Source: CAVVAL01 sp963742725
GTDB taxonomy: Bacteria; Actinomycetota; Actinomycetes; Mycobacteriales; Cryptosporangiaceae
Length of the DNA: 64,000 bases
Direction of reading: 5' to 3'
NCBI GenBank assembly: GCA_963742725.1
Contig: CAVUMX010000001.1
Location: 806,001 to 870,000 of the forward strand
Both the position numbers and the translations under genes were made by a program. Under the pieces are notes generated by a model. The model saw only the letters and a program-made list of their open reading frames with translations, ran no database searches and had not been told where the DNA came from. Positions 17,277 to 26,162 of this stretch are shown here, in pieces; the stretch's first letter is position 1, and each line of letters starts with the position of its first letter.

Positions 17277-18926
17277 CTATTTCACGGCCTCGGCAGCGGC
17301 ACGGCCGGCCGCGCGTCCGGAGAACAGGCACCCGCCGAGGAACGTCCCCTCCAGCGAGCGGTACCCGTGCATGCCGCCGCCGCCGAATCCGCTGGCCTCG
17401 CCGGCCGCGTAGACGCCGGGCAGCGGGGTGCCGTCCGCACGGAGGACGCGACCGGACAGGTCGGTCTCCAGCCCGCCCAGGCTCTTGCGGGTGAGGATGT
17501 TCAGCCGCACGGCGATGAGCGGGCCGGCCTTCGGATCGAGGATGCGGTGCGGCGACGCCGTCCGGATGAGCTTGTCGCCCCGGTAGTTCCGGGCGCCACG
17601 GATGGCGGTGATCTGGAGGTCCTTGGTGAACGTGTTGTCGAGTTCGCGGTCCCGGGCGACGATCTCGCGCTCCAGGTCGGCGGCGTCGATCAGCGGTTCG
17701 TCGGTGAGCTTGTTCATGCCCTCCACCAGCTCGCCGAGCGTGGACGCGACGACGAAGTCCGCACCGTGCTTCTTGAACGCCTCGACCGGCCCCGGCGCAC
17801 CCGGTAGCACCCGGCTCAGCACCTGCTTGATGCTCTTGCCGGTGAGGTCCGGGTTCTGCTCGGACCCGGAGAGCGCGAACTCCTTCTCGATGATCTTCTG
17901 CGTGAGGACGAACCACGTGTACTCGTAACCGGAGTGCATGATGTGCTCCAGCGTGCCGAGCGTGTCGAAGCCGGGGAACAGCGGCACCGGCAGCCGCCGG
18001 CCGCGCGCGTCCAGCCACAGCGACGACGGGCCGGGCAGGATCCGGATGCCGTGCCTGGCCCAGATCGGGTCCCAGTTCTGGATGCCCTCGGTGTAGTGCC
18101 ACATCCGGTCGCCGTTGATGAGGTGCCCGCCGGCGGCCTCGGTGATGCCGAGCATCCGGCCGTCCACATGCGCGGGCACGCCGGACAGCAGGTTCTTGGG
18201 CGGGGTGCCGAGCCGGCTCGGCCAGTTCTTCCGGACGAGGTCGTGGTTGCCGCCGATGCCGCCGGACGTGACGATCACCGCCTGGGCCTTCAGCGCGAAG
18301 TCGCCCACGACGACCCGCGACGTGCCCTCTCCGCGGGCGGCCGTGCTGGCCTCCAGGACCGCGCCCCGGACGCCGTCGACGACCCCGCCCGTGACGGTCA
18401 GCTCGTCGACCCGGTGCCGGAACTTCAACGTCACGATGCCGCGCTCCGCCGCCGCGCGGACACGCCGCTCGAACGGCGCCACCACACCCGGACCGGTCCC
18501 CCACGTCACGTGGAACCGGGGCACCGAGTTGCCGTGCCCGGTCGCCAGGTAGCCGCCGCGCTCCGCCCAGCCCACGACCGGGAAGATCCGCAGGCCCTGC
18601 GCGTGCAGCCAGGCCCGCTTCTCGCCGGCCGCGAAGTCGACGTACGCCTCGGCCCACTTGCGGGGCCAGTTGTCCTCGTCCCGGTCGAAGCCGGCCGTAC
18701 CGGCCCAGTCCTGGAGGGCGAGTTCCCGCGAGTCCTTGATGCCCATGCGGCGCTGCTCGGGCGAGTCGACGAGGAACAGCCCACCGAACGACCAGAACGC
18801 CTGGCCGCCGAGCGACGTCTCCGGTTCCTGGTCGAGCAGGATCACGCTGCGGCCCGCATCCGCGAGCTCGGCGGCGGCGGTCAGCCCCGCCAGGCCGGCT
18901 CCGACGATGATGACGTCCGCGTCCAT
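17277..18926 (-). CDS. FAD-binding dehydrogenase (fumarate reductase / ketosteroid dehydrogenase-like)
   Basis: 549 residues. The N-terminal dinucleotide-binding motif VIIVGAGLAGLTAAAELADAG is followed by an ILLDQE acidic strand end. The middle and C-terminal regions (GGIGGNHDLVRKNWP, GFGGGGMHGYRSLEGTFLGGCLFSGRAAG) match the flavoprotein family of succinate/fumarate and 3-ketosteroid delta-1 dehydrogenases. The length agrees with the actinobacterial FAD-binding dehydrogenases of unknown substrate. AAGGAG precedes the ATG. It is divergent from a PucR regulator, which may control it. Confidence 0.9.
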   Translation of the reverse strand: MDADVIIVGAGLAGLTAAAELADAGRSVILLDQEPETSLGGQAFWSFGGLFLVDSPEQRRMGIKDSRELALQDWAGTAGFDRDEDNWPRKWAEAYVDFAAGEKRAWLHAQGLRIFPVVGWAERGGYLATGHGNSVPRFHVTWGTGPGVVAPFERRVRAAAERGIVTLKFRHRVDELTVTGGVVDGVRGAVLEASTAARGEGTSRVVVGDFALKAQAVIVTSGGIGGNHDLVRKNWPSRLGTPPKNLLSGVPAHVDGRMLGITEAAGGHLINGDRMWHYTEGIQNWDPIWARHGIRILPGPSSLWLDARGRRLPVPLFPGFDTLGTLEHIMHSGYEYTWFVLTQKIIEKEFALSGSEQNPDLTGKSIKQVLSRVLPGAPGPVEAFKKHGADFVVASTLGELVEGMNKLTDEPLIDAADLEREIVARDRELDNTFTKDLQITAIRGARNYRGDKLIRTASPHRILDPKAGPLIAVRLNILTRKSLGGLETDLSGRVLRADGTPLPGVYAAGEASGFGGGGMHGYRSLEGTFLGGCLFSGRAAGRAAAEAVK

Positions 18927-19032
18927 GGGTGCTCCTTGAAGATGTGACGACCCTCGCAGCTTGATAAGGATGGACAAGGGCGTCAAGCTACCTGCGTAGT
19001 CACGGAGTACCGGATCTATCAGTGGGTGATAA

Positions 19033-20232
19033 ATGGCGCTGCCGGCACGGCTGGCGGTCCAGCGCGAGCTCGCGGCCGGGCTGGCGCAGGCCAGCGAGAC
19101 CCTGATCGACGCGGTCCGGGCGCAGATCCCCGCGTACCAGGCGCTTGAGGCCAGCCAGCTCACCGAGGTCCGGGGCATCGCCGCCTGGGCGCTGAGCCGC
19201 GCGGTCGAGATGTGGGTCCGCGACGGTGCCCTGGACGCCCAGGACCTGGCCCGCTTCCGCAGCATCGGCGCGGCCCGCGCGGCGGACGGCCGTCCGCTGC
19301 CCGCCGTGCTCCGCGCGTACCGGGTCACCGCCAGCCTCGCCAGCGAGCTGGTCGTCCGGCGCGGCCACGGGCGGCTCGACGTCGAGGACGTGCTGGCCCT
19401 CAACCGGGTCTGGCTGGCCAGCATCGACGCCCTGTCCGAGGCGCTGTTCACCGGGTACACGCTCGCGGCCGAACGGCTCGTCGGCGACCGGGAGCGCGCG
19501 CTGCGCGACCTCTTCGACGACCTCCTCGTCGGACGGCAGACCTCCCCCGGCGCGCTCGCCGACCGCTGCCGCCAGCTCCAGGTGACGCTGCCGGCGACGC
19601 CGTGGCTGCTCGTCGTCGAGCCCATCGACCCGAACCGGTCGGTGACCGACGCCGGCGGGCTCTCGCCGATCCTCCAGCTGTACCGGGGCCGGCGCGCCGT
19701 CTTCCTGCTGCCGCCGGGCGACCGCGCCGACCTGGACGCCGCCGTGTCCGCGCGCGGCTGGCACGGCTGCCTCGTCGGCGAGGAACCGGTCGCCGAGGCG
19801 TCCCGGGCGTACCGGCTCGCGGTCGACGCCCTGGACACCGCGCCAGTCCACGCGTACGACCACGGCGGGCTCCTCACCGACGGCGACGCGCACGTGTTGG
19901 CGCTGCTGTCCGCGCGGCCGACCGCACGGCCGCGCGACGTCGTCCGGAGCGTCCTCGGGCCGCTCGGCGACGCCCGCAACGCCCACCTGCTCGACGGGCT
20001 CGGCGCCTACCTCGCCACCGGGTCGGCCACCGCCGCCGCGGACCTGCTCAGCGTCCATCCGCAGACGTTGCGGTACCGGCTGCGGCGCGTCCGTGAGCTG
20101 ACCGGCCGCGATCCCCGCCTGCCGTGGCAGCGGCTAGTCCTCGACATCGCCCGGCAGCTCATCGACATCAGCCCGGCGGCGGTTTCGGGTCGGATCGGGG
20201 AGCCGGACTCCGGGATCCCACCCGGGGCCTAG
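19033..20232 (+). CDS. PucR family transcriptional regulator
   Basis: 399 residues. A helical N-terminal region (about 1-170) is followed by a GGDEF-like middle domain and a C-terminal PucR-type HTH (HPQTLRYRLRRVRELTGRDP). PucR/CdaR-type proteins usually activate nearby catabolic genes in response to a substrate. It is divergent from the FAD dehydrogenase and is followed after 10 bases by the ornithine cyclodeaminase-like gene. An imperfect TATCA-N5-TGATA repeat lies just before the start codon (19017-19031). Confidence 0.9.
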   Translation: MALPARLAVQRELAAGLAQASETLIDAVRAQIPAYQALEASQLTEVRGIAAWALSRAVEMWVRDGALDAQDLARFRSIGAARAADGRPLPAVLRAYRVTASLASELVVRRGHGRLDVEDVLALNRVWLASIDALSEALFTGYTLAAERLVGDRERALRDLFDDLLVGRQTSPGALADRCRQLQVTLPATPWLLVVEPIDPNRSVTDAGGLSPILQLYRGRRAVFLLPPGDRADLDAAVSARGWHGCLVGEEPVAEASRAYRLAVDALDTAPVHAYDHGGLLTDGDAHVLALLSARPTARPRDVVRSVLGPLGDARNAHLLDGLGAYLATGSATAAADLLSVHPQTLRYRLRRVRELTGRDPRLPWQRLVLDIARQLIDISPAAVSGRIGEPDSGIPPGA

Positions 20233-20242
20233 GCTGGCCCGC

Positions 20243-21205
20243 GTGCTGGTTCTTTCGCGGGCGGACGTCGAGGAGCTGCTCGACCTCGACGCGCTGATCG
20301 ACGCGCTGGCCGTGGCGATGGCCGATCTCAGCGCCGGACGGGCGTCCGTCCCGGACCGGATCGCCGCCCTCGTCCCCGAGCGCGACGGGCTGCTCGCGGC
20401 GATGCCGGGCTTCGTGCCGGGCGTCCTGATGGCCAAGCTCGTCTCGCTCTTCCCCGGCAACGCCGGCACGCCGCTGCCGACGCACCAGGCCCTGATCGTG
20501 GCCTTCGACCCGGACACCGGCGAACCCACCGCGCTGCTGGACGGTTCGGCGATCACGGCCACGCGGACGGGCGCCTGCTCGGCCCTGTCCGCGCGGCTGC
20601 TCGCGCGGGAGGACGCGTCCGTCCTGGCCGTCCTCGGTACGGGTGTGCAGGCACGGGCGCACGTCCGGGCGATGCTCCGGGTCCGTCCGATCAGCGAGAT
20701 CCGCGTCGCCGGCCGCGATCCGGGCAAGGTCGCCGAACTGGCGGGCGAGGTGGCCGGCCACGCGATGCCGTCCTATCGCGAGGCGCTCGACGGTGCCGAC
20801 GTCGTGTGCGCGACGACCCACGCCGTCGAGCCGGTCGTCCGGCGGGACTGGCTCAGCCCCGGCGTCCACGTCACGTCCGTCGGGTTCAACCCCGCCGGTC
20901 GGGAGGTCGACGACGCCACGATCGCCGACGCGCTGGTGTGCGTCGAGTCGCGGAGCGCCGCGTTGGCGCCGTTCCCCGCCGGCAGCAACGACCTGCTCGC
21001 GCCCATCCGGGACGGCGTCATCACCGCCGACCACGTCCACGCCGAGCTGGGCGAGCTGGTCGCCGGTACGAGGCCGGGGCGGACGTCACCGGACCAGATC
21101 ACGCTGTACAAGTCGGTCGGGGTGGCCGTGCAGGACGCGGCGGCGGTGGCTCTGGTCGTGGCGGCCGCCCGCGAGCGGGGAGCCGGCACCCAGCTCAGTC
21201 TCTGA
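20243..21205 (+). CDS. Ornithine cyclodeaminase / mu-crystallin family protein
   Basis: 320 residues from a GTG start, with a Rossmann fold in the second half (LAVLGTGVQARAHVRAM). The family contains ornithine cyclodeaminase, alanine dehydrogenase and ketimine reductases that use NAD(P)H. The substrate cannot be fixed from sequence. It lies 10 bases after the PucR regulator and probably shares its transcript. Confidence 0.88.
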   Translation: MLVLSRADVEELLDLDALIDALAVAMADLSAGRASVPDRIAALVPERDGLLAAMPGFVPGVLMAKLVSLFPGNAGTPLPTHQALIVAFDPDTGEPTALLDGSAITATRTGACSALSARLLAREDASVLAVLGTGVQARAHVRAMLRVRPISEIRVAGRDPGKVAELAGEVAGHAMPSYREALDGADVVCATTHAVEPVVRRDWLSPGVHVTSVGFNPAGREVDDATIADALVCVESRSAALAPFPAGSNDLLAPIRDGVITADHVHAELGELVAGTRPGRTSPDQITLYKSVGVAVQDAAAVALVVAAARERGAGTQLSL

Positions 21206-21413
21206 CATCCAGCTGTCGGCTCCGAGCGGCGACCGCGTGGCGCCGCAGTCGGCATACGTCGTTGTCGATGTTGACGAATCTCGATGTGGCTACCGGGATT
21301 TGTCATGATCGGAACCGCGCTACATCGCCCCGTCTCCGCTCGATCGGGAGCCGGTCCGGGTAGGTAGGCGCGATACGGTCGGAGGCGAACCAACCGAGAG
21401 GAACACCGCAGCC

Positions 21414-22061
21414 ATGTCCGTCGACCATCCCGGTACCCAGCGAGTCCTCGTGCAGGGCGAGCCCGTCGACGAATACCCGGACGAGATGCCCGCGGAGATC
21501 CGCGGCGCCGCCGTGCTGCGGATCACCGAGACGGGCGAGGACATCCTCGGCCGCACGTGCAAGCCGGTGACGGATTTCGGCACGGCCGAGCTGTCGAAGC
21601 TGGTCAACGACATGTTCCTGACGATGTATGTCGCCGAGGGCTGCGGGCTGGCCGCCAACCAGGTCGACGTCGACCTGGCGCTGTTCGTCTACGACTGCTT
21701 CGACGACGACGGCGTGCGCCACGTCGGGCACGTCCTCAACCCGGTGATGGACGAGCTCGACCCGGCCGACCGGTTCCTGGACGAGGCCGAGGAGGGGTGC
21801 CTGTCGGTGCCCGGACCGTCCAGCCCGCTGGCCCGTCCCGACAAGGCCGTCGTGCGCGGCGTCGACCAGCACGGCACGCCGGTCGTGATCGAAGGCACCG
21901 GCTACTTCGCCCGCTGCCTCCAGCACGAGACCGACCATCTCAACGGCCGCCTCTACATCGACCTCCTCAACGGCCGCGCACGCAAGACCGTTTTGCGGGA
22001 GATGGAGGAGATGCGTCCGGAGATCCACGCCCGCCGCGCGGAGCGCACCGCGTCCCTATAG
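21414..22061 (+). CDS. def: Peptide deformylase
   Basis: 215 residues with all three deformylase motifs: GCGLAANQ (78-85, class I GxGLAAxQ), EEGCLSVP (Cys129 metal ligand) and QHETDHLNG (His171 and His175 ligands with Glu172 catalytic). It removes the formyl group from nascent proteins. The ATG at 21414 is preceded by a GAGAGG Shine-Dalgarno. Actinomycetes commonly carry several def genes; this isolated copy, far from fmt, is probably an additional one. Confidence 0.95.
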   Translation: MSVDHPGTQRVLVQGEPVDEYPDEMPAEIRGAAVLRITETGEDILGRTCKPVTDFGTAELSKLVNDMFLTMYVAEGCGLAANQVDVDLALFVYDCFDDDGVRHVGHVLNPVMDELDPADRFLDEAEEGCLSVPGPSSPLARPDKAVVRGVDQHGTPVVIEGTGYFARCLQHETDHLNGRLYIDLLNGRARKTVLREMEEMRPEIHARRAERTASL

Positions 22062-22145
22062 GCGCCCGTCAGGCGGACTTCAGGGGTCCATCAGCGCCCG
22101 CTGCCATCCTGGCTCGAACCGGTGGCGACAGGTGAGGTGGGCCCC

Positions 22146-23057
22146 ATGCACAGTCCGAAGTTCGGTGTCGTCCTGCCGGACGGTCACGAGTTCCCGGCAC
22201 TGCTCGACTTCGCCCGGGACGCCGAGGCGGCCGGGTTCGACTCGGCGTGGGCCGGCGAGTCCCTGTACGGGCTGGACCCGCTGGTGGTCCTGGCCGGCGC
22301 CGCCGCCGTCACGTCCCGGATCGGCCTGGGCACGGCGGCGCTCAACGGCGTGTTCCGCCACCCGGTCATCGGCGCGAACCTCGTCGCCACGCTCGACCAC
22401 GCGTGCGAGGGCCGTCTGACGCTCGCCGTCGGCACCGGCTTCCCCGGTCCGGCGACCGAGCAGGAACTCGCCGCCGTGCGGGTGCCGTTCGACGAGCGCG
22501 CCGGCCGGCTCGACGAGACCGTCACGATGTGGCGGCAGGCGTGGCGGGCCGGCGGCACCGGGACCTGCGCCGCGAACGTGACCCCGCCCGAGAACGCCGA
22601 CGCGAACTTCGCGGGCCGGTACTGGCAGACCGAGGGGCTGGACCGCCTGCCCCCGCCCGCGCAGGACGGCGGTCCGCGCCTCTGGCTGGCCGACAACGGC
22701 GACCCGGACGTGCCGGCACGCGCGGCGGAGCACTACGACGGCTGGCTCGCGAGCCCGCCGGATCCGCAGGACTTCGCGGACAGGTGGCAACAGATCGGGA
22801 CCGTCGCACCGGCCCTGTACGCGACGGTCGCCATCAACGCCGACCCCGCCCTGGCCCGCCAGGAACTCGCCGAGCACTTCAGCGGCGACATCCCCGGCGA
22901 CCAGGCCGTCCACAGTGGAACCGCTGAGGACTGCGCCGCCTGGCTGGCCGGCTACTCCGACGCCCGCCACATCCTGATCCGCATCGGCTCCCCCGACCCG
23001 GCGTCCCGTCTCAAGGAACTCGCCGCGGCGGTCCGTACCGCCTTCGACCCGAGGTGA
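22146..23057 (+). CDS. LLM class (F420-type) flavin-dependent oxidoreductase 1
   Basis: 303 residues with the luciferase-like TIM-barrel pattern (FGVVLPDGHEF, ARDAEAAGFDSAWAGESL, GLGTAALN). It is of the type that usually uses coenzyme F420 in actinobacteria. The ATG at 22146 is preferred over a GTG 24 bases upstream because GGTGAGG precedes it and conserved sequence begins there. It overlaps the next LLM gene by four bases. The substrate is unknown. Confidence 0.85.
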   Translation: MHSPKFGVVLPDGHEFPALLDFARDAEAAGFDSAWAGESLYGLDPLVVLAGAAAVTSRIGLGTAALNGVFRHPVIGANLVATLDHACEGRLTLAVGTGFPGPATEQELAAVRVPFDERAGRLDETVTMWRQAWRAGGTGTCAANVTPPENADANFAGRYWQTEGLDRLPPPAQDGGPRLWLADNGDPDVPARAAEHYDGWLASPPDPQDFADRWQQIGTVAPALYATVAINADPALARQELAEHFSGDIPGDQAVHSGTAEDCAAWLAGYSDARHILIRIGSPDPASRLKELAAAVRTAFDPR

Positions 23058-24076
23058 CCCTTCCCATGCAGCAGAACAAGATCAAGATCGGCGTGCTCCT
23101 CCCGACCCGCGAGAACGCCGTCAAGGGCACCTGGGGCATGGCACCGCTCCTGGACTTCGCCCGCAACGCCGAGGCGGCCGGCGCCGACTCGCTCTGGGTC
23201 GGCGACTCCCTGCTCGCACGCCCCCGCCCCGACGCGTACCTCGTGATGGCCGGGCTCGCCGCCGCGACCACCGGGATCACCCTCGGTGCCGCGTGCGTCA
23301 TCCCGGCCCTGCGCGACCCGGTGATCGCCGGCAACATGATCACCACGCTCGACCACGCGGTCGGCGACCGCCTCCAGGTGGCCGTCGGTTCCGGGTTCGG
23401 CATCCCGGTCGTCCAGCACGAGTTCGCGGCCGCAGACGTCCCGTTCGACAAGCGGGTGGGCTGGCTGGACGACGCGCTCCTCCTGTGGCGGCAGTCGTGG
23501 GGCGCCAGCGCTCCCGGCCGCACCGACGGCTCGGAGGGCCCCCTGTTCGACGGGCGGTACTGGCAGGTCGACGGCCTCGACCAGCTCGCGCGGCCGGCGA
23601 CCCCCGGTGGCCCCGGCATCTGGTACGCCGGCAGCGACACGCCCCGCGTCACCGAACGGGTCGCCGAGTTCTACGACGGCTGGCTGCCGTTCCTCCCCAC
23701 TCCGGAGGCGTACGCGGCGGCGTGGATCCGCATCCAGGAGATCGCCGCCGAGCGCGGCCGTCCGGACGGCGCGATCTACCCGGCCATGTACATCACCCTG
23801 TCCGTCGACGAGGACCGGGAGCGGGCCAAGGCGAACATGGAGGAGTACGTCCAGGCGTACTACGGCTACCCACTGGAGATCTCGTCGTACGTGCAGGCGT
23901 TCCGGCACGGCACCGCCGAGGACTGCGCGGAGGCCGTGGCCGAATACGTGCGCGCGGGCGCCAGGCACATCGTGATCCGGATCGGATCGCTCCAGCCGGG
24001 GCCGCCGATCGGGGAAATCCTCGAAGCGGTGCGCACAGCCTGCGATGCTGCGTACGTATCGCTGGTCCCGGCCTAG
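23054..24076 (+). CDS. LLM class (F420-type) flavin-dependent oxidoreductase 2
   Basis: 340 residues from a GTG that overlaps the previous stop as GTGA; an in-frame ATG at 23066 is an alternative start. It has the same barrel pattern as its upstream neighbour (IGVLLPTREN, ARNAEAAGADSLWVGDSL, GAACVIPALRDPV) and is clearly paralogous, so the pair arose by duplication. The C-terminal stretches (ARHIVIRIGSLQPGPPIGE and HILIRIGSPDPASRL) are alignable. Translational coupling suggests joint function, perhaps with the thioesterase that follows. Confidence 0.87.
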   Translation: MTLPMQQNKIKIGVLLPTRENAVKGTWGMAPLLDFARNAEAAGADSLWVGDSLLARPRPDAYLVMAGLAAATTGITLGAACVIPALRDPVIAGNMITTLDHAVGDRLQVAVGSGFGIPVVQHEFAAADVPFDKRVGWLDDALLLWRQSWGASAPGRTDGSEGPLFDGRYWQVDGLDQLARPATPGGPGIWYAGSDTPRVTERVAEFYDGWLPFLPTPEAYAAAWIRIQEIAAERGRPDGAIYPAMYITLSVDEDRERAKANMEEYVQAYYGYPLEISSYVQAFRHGTAEDCAEAVAEYVRAGARHIVIRIGSLQPGPPIGEILEAVRTACDAAYVSLVPA

Positions 24077-24083
24077 GAGTGGA

Positions 24084-24476
24084 ATGGAATACCTGATCGC
24101 GGCCATGCCGTTCGCCGCGTCGCTCGGCATCGAGCTGACCGCCGCGGAGCCGGACGAGGTCCAGGGCCACATGAAGTGGGACGAGTCCCGCTGCACGGTC
24201 GGCGGGGTGCTGCACGGCGGTGCCCTCATGACGTTCGCCGACAGCCTCGGGGCGATCTGCGCGTTCCTCAACCTGCCCGAGGGCGCGGCCGGCACGGCGA
24301 CGATCGAGTCCAAGACCAACCTGTTCCGCGCGGTGCGGAGCGGCGTCGTCCAGGGCACGAGCCGGCCGCTGCACGTAGGCAGGTCGACGATCGTCGTCCA
24401 GACCGATCTGCTGGACGAGCAGGAGCGGCGCGTCGCCCAGGTGACGCAGACGCAGTCGGTGCTCACACCACGCTGA
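24084..24476 (+). CDS. PaaI family hotdog thioesterase
   Basis: 130 residues from the ATG at 24084, preceded by AGGAG. It has the single hotdog fold of PaaI/YbgC-like acyl-CoA thioesterases, with the pattern GGVLHGGALMTFADSLGA, in which the HGG and Asp/Ser region forms the active site. It hydrolyses acyl- or aryl-CoA esters. It starts 7 bases after the second LLM oxidoreductase and belongs to that operon. A strong hairpin directly after the stop ends the operon. Confidence 0.88.
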   Translation: MEYLIAAMPFAASLGIELTAAEPDEVQGHMKWDESRCTVGGVLHGGALMTFADSLGAICAFLNLPEGAAGTATIESKTNLFRAVRSGVVQGTSRPLHVGRSTIVVQTDLLDEQERRVAQVTQTQSVLTPR

Positions 24477-24477
24477 A

Positions 24478-24510
24478 CGTGCCAGGGGTTCGGACCGAGC
24501 CCCTGGCACG
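24478..24510. terminator. Bidirectional terminator hairpin
   Basis: Perfect 11-bp stem (CGTGCCAGGGG with CCCCTGGCACG) with an 11-base loop that can itself pair. It lies between the convergent hotdog thioesterase (ends 24476) and the TesB-like thioesterase that ends the biosynthetic cluster (ends 24523). Confidence 0.85.
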
Positions 24511-24522
24511 ACGTGCTCAGCC

Positions 24523-25338
24523 TCAGCCGAACGGCTGGACCAGCGCGAGCTGCCGGGACATGGCCACGAGCTGGCCCTTCGAGTCCCACAGCTCGGCATC
24601 TTCCTCGATCACGCCGCCGACGAGCGCCCGGGTCTGGAACCGTGCCTGGAGCCAGCCCGCCGCAGGGCGCTGCCGCAGGTGGATGGACAGCTCCAGGGTC
24701 GGCACCATCGCCGCGTCGACCACCTCGTAGACCGCCGGCGGGAACGCGTCGACGATCAGCGGCAGCGAGGCGAGGTCCGGCTCGCGCCCGTCCGAGAAGC
24801 GGATCCACCCGTCGAGGCGGGCGGTTCCGGTGCGCTCCCCGGTGATCCAGCGGGCGGTCGGCGTGACGCGGTAGTCGAACCGTTCGAGGATGTCGGCCCC
24901 CGCGCCGACGTCCGTGACGGGCGGCGCGGCGCACTCGTCCGGGCCGGGGATGCTCGGCGGCTCGACGGCGAACGAGTCGGGCCAGCCGAGCGCGTCCCGG
25001 TTGCCGAAGGTGGCGAGCAGCCGCAGCTTCTCGGCGCCGCCCTGCGACAGCTTCGCCGACACCGTGCTCTTGAGCCGGCCCAGCTTCGCGATGTCGACGT
25101 CGACCTCCGCCGGGCCGACCATCGTCGGACGGACGTAGTGCACGTTCACCGAGAGCGGGTCGGCGCCCGGCACGGCCTCGGCCGCCGCGGCGAGCGCCAC
25201 GGCCAGCACGTACCCGCCGTTCGGGTTCCCGCCGATCGCCGCCCAGCCGGGACGGACGTCCGCCGACCAGCGATTCTCGCCGAGCGACGTCACCGCCGTG
25301 TCGGTGTCGAAACGGTGGGTCGGCTCTGTATCAACCAT
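24523..25338 (-). CDS. Acyl-CoA thioesterase, double-hotdog (TesB/thioesterase family)
   Basis: 271 residues. Two hotdog halves are visible: GGNPNGGYVLAVALAAAAEA in the first, and VDAFPPAVYEV with LELSIHLRQRPAAGWLQARF in the second. This fits the actinobacterial TesB-like thioesterase family. It hydrolyses medium- or long-chain acyl-CoA. It follows the type II thioesterase gene after 56 bases on the same strand, so it may be the last gene of the cluster. The upstream gap carries a repeated CTCTGTATCAA, so it could also have its own promoter. Confidence 0.8.
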   Translation of the reverse strand: MVDTEPTHRFDTDTAVTSLGENRWSADVRPGWAAIGGNPNGGYVLAVALAAAAEAVPGADPLSVNVHYVRPTMVGPAEVDVDIAKLGRLKSTVSAKLSQGGAEKLRLLATFGNRDALGWPDSFAVEPPSIPGPDECAAPPVTDVGAGADILERFDYRVTPTARWITGERTGTARLDGWIRFSDGREPDLASLPLIVDAFPPAVYEVVDAAMVPTLELSIHLRQRPAAGWLQARFQTRALVGGVIEEDAELWDSKGQLVAMSRQLALVQPFG

Positions 25339-25363
25339 CGTCGCTCTCCTGTCTCTGTATCAA
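25324..25363. promoter_or_regulatory. Direct repeat around the TesB-like start
   Basis: CTCTGTATCAA occurs at 25324-25334 and 25353-25363 (29 bp apart), flanking the start codon. TTGATACA on the minus strand resembles half-sites of TetR-type fatty-acid regulators. Purely positional inference. Confidence 0.35.
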
Positions 25364-25394
25364 ACAATCCAGGGCAAACTATCGCTCCCCGCGC

Positions 25395-26162
25395 TCACTT
25401 ACCGGAGAAAGTCAGGCATCGCCGGAGGTGCCTGGTCAGGTCGCCGGCGATGCCGACGGCGTGCTCGTCCAGGTAGAAGTGCCCGCCCGGGTACTCGCTG
25501 ACGCCCAGGAACGACGGCGTGAGCCCGGACCACCGCTCCATCGCGCCGGGCAGGATCAGCGGGTCCGCGTTGGCGCCGTACGCCGCGACCGGGCACGACA
25601 CCTGGGCACCGTCGTGCTCGTAGCCGGCGTACACGGCGAGATCCGCCCGCAGCGCCGGGAGCAGGACGGCCATCATGTCCGGGCTGTCGGCGATGGCGGC
25701 CGGCACGGCGCCCAGGTCGCGGACGTTCGCCACGAGCTCGTCGTCCGAGAGCTTGCTCAGTTCCAGGGCGCCGTCCCGGTGGCCGAGCGGCGCCCAGCTG
25801 GAGACGCCGAGCAGGACGGGCGGCGGTTCGCCGTCCCGCTCCATCGCCACCGTCAGCCGGTAGGCGATCATCGCGCCCATGCTGTGCCCGAAGAACGCGT
25901 ACGGGCGGCCGTCCAGCTCCACGTCGATGGCCTCGCGCAGCGCCTCGACCAGCGGATCCATCTCGGTGAACGCCGGTTCGGCGCGGCGGTCGTGCCGGCC
26001 CGGCAGCTGGACGAGCACCAGTTCGACGTCCGCCGGCAACAGCGCGGACCAGCGCCCGTAGGACGCCGCCGCGCCGCCGCCGTGCGGGAAGAGGAACAGC
26101 CGGGCGGGGGCGTCCATGCGGTCGCCGACCGGCTGGAACCACCGTCCTGTGTGGATGCTCAT
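25395..26162 (-). CDS. Type II (editing) thioesterase, alpha/beta hydrolase
   Basis: 255 residues. The catalytic triad context is visible: nucleophile Ser in FGHSMGA and the C-terminal His in PGGHFYL, with FPHGGGAAASYGRW at the oxyanion-hole strand. This is the stand-alone thioesterase family (RifR, SrfAD type) that clears wrongly loaded carrier proteins or releases products from PKS/NRPS systems. The synthase here has no thioesterase domain, so this enzyme could also release the chain. Its ATG overlaps the ligase stop by one base (TGATG). Confidence 0.92.
   Translation of the reverse strand: MSIHTGRWFQPVGDRMDAPARLFLFPHGGGAAASYGRWSALLPADVELVLVQLPGRHDRRAEPAFTEMDPLVEALREAIDVELDGRPYAFFGHSMGAMIAYRLTVAMERDGEPPPVLLGVSSWAPLGHRDGALELSKLSDDELVANVRDLGAVPAAIADSPDMMAVLLPALRADLAVYAGYEHDGAQVSCPVAAYGANADPLILPGAMERWSGLTPSFLGVSEYPGGHFYLDEHAVGIAGDLTRHLRRCLTFSGK

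Noticed and set aside
16315..18657. Single 780-codon frame joining the LigD-type polymerase to upstream sequence
   Set aside because: Only the last 314 codons match the PolDom family. The upstream part is a shifted frame of the FAD dehydrogenase gene.
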